Of a DNA stretch of 64,000 bases, positions 17,059-25,922 are shown piece after piece. The translations under genes and the position numbers were made by a program. Within the stretch, counting starts at the first letter, position 1; each line of letters starts with the position of its first letter. The stretch comes from Phormidium ambiguum IAM M-71 (lineage in GTDB: Bacteria; Cyanobacteriota; Cyanobacteriia; Cyanobacteriales; Aerosakkonemataceae). Below the pieces are notes generated by a model, which saw only the letters and a program-made list of their open reading frames with translations, made no database searches and was not told where the DNA came from. The stretch spans positions 1 through 64,000 of the forward strand of contig NZ_MRCE01000031.1 in the NCBI RefSeq assembly GCF_001904725.1. The letters are read 5' to 3'.

Positions 17059-17709
17059 TTATCGCAACAGTTCAAAAGTTCCTCTTTCGTACATAATAAA
17101 TAAACCTAAACCAATTAACACAAAAGGTACGATCGGCTTACCATAACGACTTAACATATAAGCAAGATTCGGTTGCAGAGTTAATAAGTACGCAATTCCA
17201 CACCAAACACCAACCATAACAAAAAATACACCTAAAATTGTGAGTAACCCAATAAAATCTTGACCAGCAAACAAGGGAATATAAATACTAATATTGTCAC
17301 CCCCATTAGCAACTGTGATTGCTGCCACTTGATAAGTTTTTGGATTCAAAATACTAAAAACAAAAGCTGTTAGTGAGTTATTGGGTAGGTTTTGTTGAAA
17401 GTCATTACTTACCGTTTGTACTTGTGTAGTATCTTTTTCTCGATCGATTAATTGCTTAACTCCAATCACTATCGGTAATAATCCCAATAAACCAATCCAT
17501 TCCTTCTGCACTACCAATCCACCGAAATATCCTGGTAAACTGGCAGCAACTAGAATCGCAAAACCAAGATATTGACCAATAATGATGTTTCGCCGCCGAA
17601 AACTTTCGTTCAGTTGCGAGAATAGTAGTAACAGAATAATAATGTCATCAATATTTGTGGCTGCAAAAGCGATGATTCCTTCGGCAATAGCTGTCCCTAT
17701 ACTAGTCAT
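17059..17709 (-). CDS. CadD-type permease family protein, copy 2
   Basis: 216 residues of the CadD family: IAFAATNIDDIIILLLLFSQ at the N-terminus, GQYLGFAILVAASLPGYFGG in helix 2, and AAITVANGGDNISIYIPLFA in the second half. It is closely similar to copies 1 and 3 but has a shorter central loop. It is divergent from copy 3 across 67 bp, so the pair probably shares a promoter region. Substrate unknown; cadmium or other cations by family name only. Confidence 0.85.
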   Translation of the reverse strand: MTSIGTAIAEGIIAFAATNIDDIIILLLLFSQLNESFRRRNIIIGQYLGFAILVAASLPGYFGGLVVQKEWIGLLGLLPIVIGVKQLIDREKDTTQVQTVSNDFQQNLPNNSLTAFVFSILNPKTYQVAAITVANGGDNISIYIPLFAGQDFIGLLTILGVFFVMVGVWCGIAYLLTLQPNLAYMLSRYGKPIVPFVLIGLGLFIMYERGTFELLR

Positions 17710-17776
17710 GTTGATTTATAAAAGAAGTTCCTTTTAATATTAATATTAATTTGGCAATAAATAAGGAATTATAGCA

Positions 17777-18472
17777 ATGAGTGGATTAGTAACAGCGATT
17801 ACCACAGGCGTAACAGCCTTCTGTGCTACTAATATTGATGACTTAGCTATTCTATTATTATTGTTCTCTCAGAAAAACCCCTCATTTCGCTACCAACAGA
17901 TTCTTTTTGGTCAATATCTTGGCTTCACAATATTGGTAATTACCAGTTTACCTGGCTTTTTGAGCGGGTTAGTTATTCCCCAGGATGCGATCGGTTTATT
18001 AGGTTTCATCCCTATTATTCTTGGTTTTGATCGGCTATTAAATAAAAGAAATGAAATGTCAAAATTTGAATTATCAACAGAATTAAATGTGAATTCCATT
18101 CTAAGTAACTTGATTTCTCCCGAAACTTACACTGTCGCAGCACTCACAGTGGCTAACGGAACAGATAATATTAGTGTTTATGTGCCTTTGTTCGCTCACA
18201 GTTCTCTCACAAATTTGTTAGTAATTTTCAGCGTATTTTATTCCTTACTAGGAGTTTGGTGCTATACAGCCCAAAAACTAACAAATAATTTAACTATTAG
18301 TAATTTACTAAATTCGTATAGTAGTGATTTTGTAGCTTTTCCCCTCATTGGAATAGGCATTTTTATTGTTTTAGATAGTCAAGCATTGAATTTTACCAAG
18401 CTGTTTTTTAGTTGTCTTTGCCTGATAGTTTTAGTTAGAAAAAAACCAGAAAATGATAAGCTACTTGGTTAA
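17777..18472 (+). CDS. CadD-type permease family protein, copy 3
   Basis: 231 residues with the same marks as the other copies (VTAFCATNIDDLAILLLLFS, GQYLGFTILVITSLPGFLSG, AALTVANGTDNISVYVPLFA). It differs at the C-terminus, which ends in a short charged tail (VRKKPENDKLLG). Three copies within 8 kb point to local duplication and divergence. All three keep the N-I-D-D and G-x-D-N-I-S motifs, so each is probably active. Confidence 0.84.
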   Translation: MSGLVTAITTGVTAFCATNIDDLAILLLLFSQKNPSFRYQQILFGQYLGFTILVITSLPGFLSGLVIPQDAIGLLGFIPIILGFDRLLNKRNEMSKFELSTELNVNSILSNLISPETYTVAALTVANGTDNISVYVPLFAHSSLTNLLVIFSVFYSLLGVWCYTAQKLTNNLTISNLLNSYSSDFVAFPLIGIGIFIVLDSQALNFTKLFFSCLCLIVLVRKKPENDKLLG

Positions 18473-18821
18473 TTGAAACAGAGAGCGCAGACGTACATCG
18501 ATCGCAGTTCTCACCCAAGCAAAAAATCTATACCCAACCATGCAAACTTGTCTAAGCAACACCACCAAGGAAAGCATTAACTTTGCAATCATAGCCAAGA
18601 AATGCGCTTTAACAAATGATTAAACCATAATCATTAGGATTTCATAGTTAGCAAAAAAATGCAAGGAATTTTCGGAAAAAATCATGAATTGTTAATAAAT
18701 TTTTTGGTAGAACTGCTGTAATTTCGCAATTTTGATTGATTTAGAAATTTTGTATAAAAAGAACTTGTCTTGTAATGGTAAGTGTGACATACTGCTAGTC
18801 TAAGACATAAAAGCACGTAAG
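18473..18821. other. ssuD upstream region
   Basis: About 350 bp with no clear gene. A 27-codon frame (18540-18623) beginning MQTCLSNTTKE, with two cysteines, could be a leader peptide but has no supporting ribosome-binding site. Confidence 0.3.
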
Positions 18822-18842
18822 TCGATTGGTTTACCGTATTTT
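18822..18842 (+). promoter_or_regulatory. Shared sulfur-island motif, site 7
   Basis: Reads TCGATTGGTTTACCGTATTT+T, 94 bp upstream of ssuD. It shares CGATTGGTTTA with site 3 before rrf2 and TTACCGTATTTT with sites 6 and 9, joining the two variants of the motif. Confidence 0.65.
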
Positions 18843-18936
18843 ATGTTTGGCATTGGCTATGTTCTAGTTGTTTGGTAGTTGTCTGCACGTCTGCCAAGTT
18901 ATACAAACATGAGAGAAAAAAGGAGGATTTCGCTAA

Positions 18937-20100
18937 ATGCAAGTTCTTTGGTTTATCCCTACACATGGGGATGGTCGTTATTTAGCAACATCTAATGGTG
19001 GACGGGCAGTTAGCTTTCCTTACTTGCGTCAAATTGCTCAAGCTGTTGATAATTTGGGTTACACGGGGGCGCTATTACCAACAGGTCGTTCTTGTGAGGA
19101 TGCTTGGATTTTGGCATCTAGTTTAGTAACGCACACACAGCGGATGCGTTTTTTGGTGGCGGTACGTCCGGGGTTGATGTCGCCTGGAGTGGCGGCGAGA
19201 ATGGCAGCAACGTTCGATCGCATTTCTAACGGACGCTTATTAATTAATGTTGTCACAGGTGGCGATCCTGTGGAATTGGCAGGGGATGGTTTACATTTAA
19301 GTCATGACGATCGCTACAAATTAACTGAGGAATTTTTAACAGTATGGCGGCAAATTGTAGCCGGACAAGAAACAAATTTTAAGGGAGATTATTTGGATAT
19401 TCAAGGCGGTAAAATCTTGTTTCCGCCAGTACAAAAACCTTATCCGCCCTTATGGTTTGGCGGTTCTTCTCCCATTGCTCAAGAAATTGCTGCCAAGCAC
19501 GTTGATGTTTATTTAACTTGGGGCGAACCACCTGCACAAGTAGCAGAAAAAATTGCTGCGGTTAAGAGATTAGCAGAGGCAGAAGGAAGAACATTAAAGT
19601 TTGGTATTCGCTTGCACGTCATTGTGCGAGAAACAGAAAGTAAAGCTTGGGAAGCAGCGAATCAGTTAATTAAATATGTGGATGAAAATGCGATCGCTAC
19701 TGCTCAAAAAGCTTTTTCTCGCATGGACTCAGAAGGACAAAAACGCATGACACAATTACATAATAGTAGTCGTGAAACCTTAGAAATTAGCCCGAATCTT
19801 TGGGCAGGAGTTGGTTTAGTCCGAGGAGGTGCAGGAACTGCTTTAGTTGGCGATCCAGATACCGTTGCGGCGCGGATGTTGGAATATAGAAATTTAGGAA
19901 TTGATACTTTCATTTTTTCTGGATATCCGCATTTAGAAGAAGCTTATCGAGTCGCAGAATTACTATTTCCTCGATTGCCTTTAGAAAACTTACCTAATGT
20001 CGAACAGCAGCTAGTTTTAAGCCCGTTTGGAGAGATTGTTGCTAATGAAAAATTCCCCAACCAACAGTTAAAAGAAAAATTGACTGCTACAGTTGATTAA
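18937..20100 (+). CDS. ssuD: Alkanesulfonate monooxygenase
   Basis: FMNH2-dependent two-component monooxygenase that splits aliphatic sulfonates into aldehyde and sulfite. 387 residues, close to the 381 of E. coli SsuD. The luciferase-like TIM barrel opens with [14 protein letters not shown], and [19 protein letters not shown] (77-95) and [15 protein letters not shown] (100-114) are strongly SsuD-like. A strong ribosome-binding site (AAAGGAGG) precedes the ATG. The flavin reductase gene ssuE follows after 64 bp, giving the complete enzyme pair. Motif site 7 lies upstream. Confidence 0.95.
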   Translation: MQVLWFIPTHGDGRYLATSNGGRAVSFPYLRQIAQAVDNLGYTGALLPTGRSCEDAWILASSLVTHTQRMRFLVAVRPGLMSPGVAARMAATFDRISNGRLLINVVTGGDPVELAGDGLHLSHDDRYKLTEEFLTVWRQIVAGQETNFKGDYLDIQGGKILFPPVQKPYPPLWFGGSSPIAQEIAAKHVDVYLTWGEPPAQVAEKIAAVKRLAEAEGRTLKFGIRLHVIVRETESKAWEAANQLIKYVDENAIATAQKAFSRMDSEGQKRMTQLHNSSRETLEISPNLWAGVGLVRGGAGTALVGDPDTVAARMLEYRNLGIDTFIFSGYPHLEEAYRVAELLFPRLPLENLPNVEQQLVLSPFGEIVANEKFPNQQLKEKLTATVD

Positions 20101-20164
20101 CTAAAAAAAAAGCGTTGTTAATGGAAGGCTGAAATCAAGAAATTTATTTTTAGGAGTTGTTAGA

Positions 20165-20716
20165 ATGGCGAATATTTTAGCGATCGCAGGTAGTCCTTCT
20201 CACCCGTCAAGAACTTATAGTTTGGTGGAATATACGACTAATTTATTACAGCAACAAGGTTACAACATCAACATTATTTCTGTAAGAGACTTTCCCGCCG
20301 AAGATTTAGTATTTGGGCGTTATGACAGCCCGAATTTAGAGCAACCAAAAGCACTTTTAGAAAAAGCTAATGGAGTAATTATTGCCACTCCAATTTATAA
20401 AGCAGCTTACACTGGGTTACTCAAATCTTTTTTGGATTTATTGCCGCAGAAAGCTTTGTTAGATAAGATTGTTTTACCCATTGCTACAGGGGGAACGATC
20501 GCTCATTTACTAGCGATCGACTATGCCTTAAAACCACTATTAACGGAATTAGGCGCACGACACATTTTAGGCGGCGTTTATGCAGTGGATAAACAAATAC
20601 AACGACAACAGGATGGAAGTATTCAGCTTGACGAAGAAATTGAACAAAGGCTGCAACATTCATTAAATGATTTCGTCAAAGCAGTAGGTTTACCAAAACA
20701 GTTGGTAAAAAATTAG
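20165..20716 (+). CDS. ssuE: NADPH-dependent FMN reductase for SsuD
   Basis: Flavodoxin-like reductase of 183 residues that supplies FMNH2 to SsuD. The FMN phosphate loop AGSPSHPSRT is at 8-17, and ATPIYKAAYTGLLKSFLDLL (74-93) is the dimer-interface helix segment typical of SsuE/MsuE. The ribosome-binding site is AGGAG. It directly follows ssuD on the same strand and is almost certainly co-transcribed with it. Confidence 0.93.
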   Translation: MANILAIAGSPSHPSRTYSLVEYTTNLLQQQGYNINIISVRDFPAEDLVFGRYDSPNLEQPKALLEKANGVIIATPIYKAAYTGLLKSFLDLLPQKALLDKIVLPIATGGTIAHLLAIDYALKPLLTELGARHILGGVYAVDKQIQRQQDGSIQLDEEIEQRLQHSLNDFVKAVGLPKQLVKN

Positions 20717-20812
20717 CTCTGGTTAAGCTACCCTTTTCAAGTCGAACACTCAATAGTAGCAGATGGGTTTGCTCTCCTCTCCATTTGCTACTTTTTTCTG
20801 ACTAAAACTAGG

Positions 20813-21013
20813 ATGGAAAATATGTTTGAACATCTAGAAAGAGAGTTGATAGAAGGCGAACCTTGGGCAAGTGAAATAGTTTATTTACCCGTCTGGAAGA
20901 TGGTAGATGAAGAACCAAAAGAATTGCAAAGAATAAATTATGAATTAACCGCTAAACCTAAAAGCATTGATTTCACTCAATTTTATTTAACTGTAATTAA
21001 GGTGTTTTTTTAA
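20813..21013 (+). CDS. Small protein of unknown function
   Basis: 66-residue acidic protein (MENMFEHLERELIEGEPWAS...) with a hydrophobic C-terminal end (FYLTVIKVFF). A second ATG at 20822 is better placed relative to the AGGA upstream. No family is recognised. It lies 3 bp before a cutA-like gene and 97 bp after ssuE, so it may be in the same transcript. It could be the remnant of a longer protein, since the last residues look unrelated to the acidic front part. Confidence 0.45.
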   Translation: MENMFEHLERELIEGEPWASEIVYLPVWKMVDEEPKELQRINYELTAKPKSIDFTQFYLTVIKVFF

Positions 21014-21016
21014 ATC

Positions 21017-21346
21017 ATGAAACTCTATTACATCACTCTAAATAACACAAATGAAGTACTGCAAATTGTCCAAATCATCCTCGAAGAAAAATTAGCAGTT
21101 TGTGTTAACTGGTTTGCTGTTACCTGTGCCTACCATTGGGAAGGAAAACTTTTTCAAGAACCAGAAATAGTTTTAATAATTAAAACCAAATCAAATTATC
21201 GAAAAAGAATTGAAGAGGTCATTAGTCAACATATTTCCTCTGAAAAAATCATTTCTGAATTTACTCCTAATGGCGGAAATAAAGAGTTTTTAGATTGGTT
21301 AAATAAGGAAATACCAAACAATTCTTTGGTAGAATCTATAAGTTAA
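21017..21346 (+). CDS. CutA1-like divalent-cation tolerance protein
   Basis: 109 residues of the CutA1 fold (trimeric, ferredoxin-like). Family blocks: ILEEKLAVCVNWF (about 22-34), YHWEGKLFQEPEIVLIIKT (about 40-58) and the basic helix NYRKRIEEVISQH. Classic CutA1 proteins have copper-binding cysteine and histidine residues; here one Cys lies in the AVCVN strand. The role of CutA1 is unsettled (metal tolerance or signalling). The position between ssuE and an MFS exporter may be incidental, but the spacing (3 bp and 30 bp) suggests one operon. Confidence 0.75.
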   Translation: MKLYYITLNNTNEVLQIVQIILEEKLAVCVNWFAVTCAYHWEGKLFQEPEIVLIIKTKSNYRKRIEEVISQHISSEKIISEFTPNGGNKEFLDWLNKEIPNNSLVESIS

Positions 21347-21376
21347 AAAAATCAGATGTAAAACCGCGAGAATTTA

Positions 21377-22591
21377 GTGACAAAATTAGTAGCAGAAAAA
21401 GTAGATAGCCCCAGAATCTCTTTAATTTTACTGGGAGCTATTGCCTTCATGGTAGTCGCAGATATGCGAGTAATCGATCCCTTACTGCGAGTGATTGCCA
21501 ATGAATTTAATACTAGTGTGGGTTACACAGCAGCAATTATTTCGGCTTACACTATCCCTTATGGTTTGTTTCAATTAGTATATGGGCCTTTAGGCGATCG
21601 CATCGGTAAATTGAAAGTGATGACTTGCGCGATCGCAGTTTTTTCTATTGGAACTGTAGCTTGTGCCTTTGCACCGAATTTACCATTGTTAATTTTGCTG
21701 CGATTTTTAACCGGAATATTTGCTGCTGGAATTATCCCGCTTTCTTTAGCTTATATTGGCGACAATTTCCCCTACACTGAACGACAAACTGCAATTGGAC
21801 GTTATTTAAGTGCGCTGATGCTTGGTCAAATTCTTAGTAGCAGTTTAGGCGGAATCTTCGGTGAATTTCTCAGTTGGCGCGATATTTTTCTGCTGTTTGG
21901 AATCGCGTCAATGGGGATTGGATTCATCTTTTGGCAAGGAACAAAAAAGTATCAAATTCAATTACAGAATACCGAAACAAAACCAAATTTTATTTTCCTA
22001 AAACCTTACAGGGAACTAATTAATCAATCGTCTGTACGTTTGGTAATTACTACAGTATTTATTGAGGGTTTCTTTCTCTACGGTAGCTTTGGTTATATGG
22101 GAGCATTTATTCGAGATCGTTACCAGCTACCATACATAACAATTGGTGTATTGTTGAGTGGTTTTGGGATTGGTGGACTACTGTATAGTGCTTCGGTTAA
22201 ATTGCTAGTGCGCCGTTTGGGGGAATCAGGTTTAGTTTTAGTTGGTGGATCGCTGATATTTATCTGTTACTTATCAATCAGTTTGTTTAAAAATTGGTTG
22301 CTATTTATTCCCGGAACTATATTTAGTGGGTTGGGATTTTATATGTTCCATAGCACTTTACAAACTAGAGCAACAGAAATGTCGCCAGAATCACGAGGAA
22401 CAGCTGTTTCTCTATTTGCATTTAATCTGTTTCTTGGTCAAGGAATTGGCGCTGCTGTTATCGGTAGAATTGTTGATAGCTTCGGTTATGTTCCTGCTTT
22501 TATTTTTTCTGGTACTGCCATAGTCTTATTAGCAATTTGGTTTGTAAATAAATCACGTCATTTTAAGGATGAATTTTGGCGATCGCATTAA
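21377..22591 (+). CDS. MFS transporter (DHA1-type exporter)
   Basis: 404-residue major facilitator with 12 predicted helices and a GTG start. The motif A loop after helix 2 reads YGPLGDRIGKLKVM (about 69-82), and helix 4 has LRFLTGIFAAGIIPLSLAYI. It resembles DHA1 drug/metabolite exporters rather than sugar importers. At the end of the ssuD-ssuE-cutA-like run it may export a product or toxic intermediate of sulfonate breakdown. Substrate unknown. Confidence 0.85.
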   Translation: MTKLVAEKVDSPRISLILLGAIAFMVVADMRVIDPLLRVIANEFNTSVGYTAAIISAYTIPYGLFQLVYGPLGDRIGKLKVMTCAIAVFSIGTVACAFAPNLPLLILLRFLTGIFAAGIIPLSLAYIGDNFPYTERQTAIGRYLSALMLGQILSSSLGGIFGEFLSWRDIFLLFGIASMGIGFIFWQGTKKYQIQLQNTETKPNFIFLKPYRELINQSSVRLVITTVFIEGFFLYGSFGYMGAFIRDRYQLPYITIGVLLSGFGIGGLLYSASVKLLVRRLGESGLVLVGGSLIFICYLSISLFKNWLLFIPGTIFSGLGFYMFHSTLQTRATEMSPESRGTAVSLFAFNLFLGQGIGAAVIGRIVDSFGYVPAFIFSGTAIVLLAIWFVNKSRHFKDEFWRSH

Positions 22592-22603
22592 AAGAAGATT
22601 CTG

Positions 22604-22702
22604 GCGGTTAAAACCGCGACTATACAAATAAAGTCCGCCTGCGCGGACTAATAACCTGCGTAGGCAGGTTTTGTCTGTATAGCCGCGACTTTAGTCGCCT
22701 CT
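22604..22702. repeat. Nested hairpin repeat after the MFS gene
   Basis: Several stem-loops in a row: AGTCCGC/GCGGACT (22632-22649), AACCTGC/GCAGGTT (22653-22670), enclosed by imperfect CCGCGACTATACA-type arms. It is of the dispersed cyanobacterial intergenic type and may also act as terminator of the ssuD operon. Confidence 0.65.
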
Positions 22703-22760
22703 GTGACTTGCATTTTGGCTGAATTCGTGTGATATTTTTATTGCAAGCTACGATATATCT

Positions 22761-22778
22761 ACCAAATTACCGTAGTTT
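22761..22778 (+). promoter_or_regulatory. Shared sulfur-island motif, site 8
   Basis: Reads ACCAAATTACCGTAGTTT, 47 bp upstream of ssuA copy 1. It keeps the TTACCGTAGTTT core although the 5' half differs from ACCGAC. Confidence 0.6.
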
Positions 22779-22825
22779 GCAGAAGATAATAGAGATATTT
22801 TCCGATCGCAAAATCTAGAGGAGTT

Positions 22826-23896
22826 ATGTTGTCTAACCGACAAAAACCACGATGGTTGGGCATTGTGAGTGATTTTTTCCCAGCTTGGCAAAGTCCGTCT
22901 GTTCGTACCTTTGTGCTGATGTTTTTCGTGGGATTCGCCGTGAGTTTAACTATTTCGGCTTGTTCCTCTAACGCGAACGTCAACACAGCCAATTCTTCCA
23001 CCGCTATTCCCAGTCCTTCTACTCCTACAGCTGAAGTTCGCATTGGCTATCAAAAAGCCGCAACAGTACTCAACGCCTTGAAAGGAAAAGGCGAATTAGA
23101 GAAAGCCTTAGCAGCTTCTGGCGCAACTGTGAAATGGACAGAATTTCCCGCAGGGCCGCCAATGTTGGAAGCGATAAACGCCGGAAGCATTGATTTTGGC
23201 TACACCGGAGAAGCGCCGCCTGTATTCGCCCAAGCCGCAGGAACTCCTTTAGTTTATGTAGCTTACGAACCTTTCGGTCCGAAAGCAGAAGCGATCGTAG
23301 TTCATAAAGATTCACCAATTAAAAGTGTTGCCGATCTTAAAGGTAAAAAAGTTGCTTTTGCTAAGGGTTCTAACACTAATTACTTAGTAGTAAAAGCCCT
23401 AGAAAAAGCCGGACTAAAATATACTGATATCAAGCCAGCTTTTCTCACCCCTGCTGATGCCCGTGCTGCTTTTGAAGGTAAGAATGTAGATGCTTGGGCA
23501 ATTTGGGACCCCTACTTAGCAGTAGCAGAAAAAGCTATAGGCGCACGCATCTTAACAGATGCCACTGATTTAGCACCAAATCGCGGTTATTATCTAGCAT
23601 CTAAATCTTTTGTGGAAACTCGTCCTCAACAGTTGAAAATCGTTTTAAATGAAGTAACCAAAGTCAGCGATTGGGCGAAGAGTAATCCATCAGAAGTAGC
23701 AAAATTTTTAGGATCGGAATTAGGCATCGATCCAGCAATTTTAGAAGTATCAGAAAAACGGCGTGAATATGGCGTTTTACCGATGACAGATGAAATAATT
23801 GCTGGACAGCAACAGATCGCTGACACATTCCAAAAAATCAATCTGATCCCCAAACAAATCAACGTTAAGGAAATTGTTTGGAAAGACAATAAGTAA
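22826..23896 (+). CDS. ssuA: Aliphatic sulfonate-binding lipoprotein, copy 1
   Basis: Periplasmic substrate-binding protein of the SsuA/TauA type, 356 residues. Signal with lipobox TISAC; Cys46 would be the lipidated residue, and the flexible Ser/Thr/Pro-rich stretch up to about 68 is a linker. The fold begins EVRIGYQKAATVLNALKGKG, and SSUA-type blocks follow: WTEFPAGPPMLEAINAGSID, GEAPPVFAQAAG, DSPIKSVADLKGKKVAFAKG, DAWAIWDPYLAVAE. The ribosome-binding site is GAGGAG. No ssuB or ssuC lies beside it, so it must share the single pair at 29-33 kb. Confidence 0.93.
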   Translation: MLSNRQKPRWLGIVSDFFPAWQSPSVRTFVLMFFVGFAVSLTISACSSNANVNTANSSTAIPSPSTPTAEVRIGYQKAATVLNALKGKGELEKALAASGATVKWTEFPAGPPMLEAINAGSIDFGYTGEAPPVFAQAAGTPLVYVAYEPFGPKAEAIVVHKDSPIKSVADLKGKKVAFAKGSNTNYLVVKALEKAGLKYTDIKPAFLTPADARAAFEGKNVDAWAIWDPYLAVAEKAIGARILTDATDLAPNRGYYLASKSFVETRPQQLKIVLNEVTKVSDWAKSNPSEVAKFLGSELGIDPAILEVSEKRREYGVLPMTDEIIAGQQQIADTFQKINLIPKQINVKEIVWKDNK

Positions 23897-23900
23897 CTGA

Positions 23901-24635
23901 AATAGACCTCTCCAAAAAATAATCGATGAAAATAAAGGTGGTTGGCGTTCTGTAGTGTCAGCTTCTGCGATCGCATTTAGCGAGAAATACCACATTCCTA
24001 AAGCATTAGATATTGCCGAAATTGGACAAACAATTGATGCTTTTGTGCAAGCTGCTAGACGTTCAGTAGAAGCGGGTTTTAAGGTAATTGAAATTCATGC
24101 AGCACATGGTTATTTATTGCACGAATTTCTCTCACCTCTCTCTAATCATCGTCAGGATGAATATGGCGGAAGTTGGGAAAATAGGACTCGGTTAGTAAGA
24201 GAAACAGCAGAAAAAGTGCGAGAAATTTTACCTGATAGTTACCCACTTTGGGTAAGAATTTCTGCTACTGATTGGTTAGAAAATGGCTGGGATATTGAAC
24301 AAAGTGTCGCTCTAGCAGACAAACTTAAATATTTAGGTGTAGATTTAATTGACTGTTCATCAGGCGGCATTTTACCAACTGCAAAACCTCCCACAAATCC
24401 AGGTTATCAAGTTCCTTTTGCCGATCGAATTCGCCGCGAAGCCAATATCCCAACAGGAGCAGTAGGATTAATTACAGAACCAGAACAAGCAGATCAGATT
24501 ATTCGTCAAGGCCAAGCAGATATAGTATTATTAGGTCGGGAACTGTTGCGCGATCCTTATTGGCCTCATCGAGCCGCTAAACAGTTAGGAAAAGATAAAG
24601 TTTGGCCTGTACAATATAGCCGAGCTTGGATTTGA
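23901..24635 (+). pseudogene. Old-yellow-enzyme-family oxidoreductase, C-terminal remnant
   Basis: Family sequence starts right after the ssuA stop (frame open from 23901, in-frame stop at 23898) at RPLQKIIDENKGGWRSVVS and continues to a normal C-terminus. A GTG at 23955 could give 226 residues. Present: the H-x-x-H/Y-type block IEIHAAHGYLLHEFLSPLSN, DEYGGSWENRTRL and the flavin-phosphate region ADIVLLGRELLRDPYWP. Missing: the first ~130 residues of the YqjM-type barrel, including the FMN-binding N-terminus. So it is a deletion remnant whose left junction touches the end of ssuA. Confidence 0.8.
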
Positions 24636-24984
24636 GCAAAATTATTTGTCAGCCATATATAACTGAGTATGGATAGTCATCAGGAAACTTATTGTAAGTG
24701 TAAAACTGAACTGTCCTTACTTTTAATAAATTTCACTAATACGTTATAAAATTAGTAATGAATCAACCTAAAACTAATTTTTTAGAATTATTTTATATTT
24801 TAAGTTTGCTAATAGGTATAAGCTTTTAACTGTGTAAAAAGCAACAAATTTATTTTTTGAAAAGATATAGGTTTTGGATAAGTTTTTTTTGCAAAAATTC
24901 AAAGTTTAGTTTTTAACCCACAGATGCACACAGATGTATTTGTTGATTTTGGTAGGGATTTGATTAGTGATAAGCAGTGTAGTT
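24636..24984. other. Intergenic, no gene
   Basis: AT-rich spacer before cysE. It contains CCCACAGATGCACACAGATG (24918-24937), a phrase related to the ATCTGTGT-type repeats at 53.7 and 61.3 kb. No copy of the shared motif was found. Confidence 0.4.
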
Positions 24985-25833
24985 ATGAACAGTTTGGAAT
25001 CTACATCAAAAGAGACACGAAGCAGTTTAACAGCTAAACAGCTTGATTCCAATTTATCTTTAGAAGACAGTTTTCATCCAGTTGAAACTAACTTGATCGC
25101 TATTTTAAAGGCTGATTGGCAAGCCATTTTTCAACGAGATCCAGCCGCCCGTAACTGGTTGGAAGTGTTGTTTTGCTCCCCTGGATTGCAGGCTTTATCC
25201 TGTCATCGAATCGCCCATTGGTTGCATAATTTAGGTATTCCTATTTTTCCTCGTTTTCTGTCTCAATTGAGTCGATTTTTTACAGGAATTGAAATTCATC
25301 CAGGTGCCAAAATTGGCAAAGGTGTAGTGATCGATCACGGTATGGGAGTTGTGATTGGTGAAACAGCAATTGTGGGCGACTATGCCTTAATTTATCAGGG
25401 GGTTACTCTCGGAGGAACGGGAAAAGAAAAGGGCAAACGTCACCCGACATTAGGTAATAATGTTTTGGTGGGTGCAGGAGCAAAGTTATTAGGTAATATC
25501 CATATCGGCGATCGCGTTCGCATTGGTGCAGGTTCAGTGGTGTTAAGGGATATTCCTAGTCATTGTACAGTAGTAGGAATTCCCGGACGCATTATCCATA
25601 ATTCGAGAGCTAAAGAAGAATCACTATTGAATCAAAGTTTACCCGATTTAGAAGCAGAAGTAATTCGGAATTTGTTTGAGCGAATTAAAGTTTTAGAGCA
25701 AGAAGTTGAGAATTTACAAACACAATTACCTGTTACTTTTGCGGATGTTCAGAAGCATCAAAAGCCCAAAGAAACCACATCTGTTAATGGCGATCAAATT
25801 ATTACCGAATTTCTTGATGGTGCGGGGATTTAG
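24985..25833 (+). CDS. cysE: Serine O-acetyltransferase
   Basis: Makes O-acetylserine from serine and acetyl-CoA, the carbon acceptor for sulfide in cysteine synthesis. I chose the ATG at 24985 (282 residues) over a GTG six codons upstream. The helical N-terminal domain (about 32-100) is followed by the left-handed beta-helix hexapeptide repeats (about 100-205). Catalytic histidines are H118 in VIDHGMG and H153 in KRHP. A coiled-coil stretch (about 222-247) and a long tail follow, ending DGAGI, the isoleucine tail that docks in O-acetylserine sulfhydrylase (CysK) to form the cysteine synthase complex. Confidence 0.94.
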   Translation: MNSLESTSKETRSSLTAKQLDSNLSLEDSFHPVETNLIAILKADWQAIFQRDPAARNWLEVLFCSPGLQALSCHRIAHWLHNLGIPIFPRFLSQLSRFFTGIEIHPGAKIGKGVVIDHGMGVVIGETAIVGDYALIYQGVTLGGTGKEKGKRHPTLGNNVLVGAGAKLLGNIHIGDRVRIGAGSVVLRDIPSHCTVVGIPGRIIHNSRAKEESLLNQSLPDLEAEVIRNLFERIKVLEQEVENLQTQLPVTFADVQKHQKPKETTSVNGDQIITEFLDGAGI

Positions 25834-25922
25834 GTGGTGGTTGAATTGAACAATGAGAGCTTGGATTTCTGTGTAAATGAAGTAAGCAACAACAGCTACA
25901 AACGGCGAATGGAGTCCCGATC

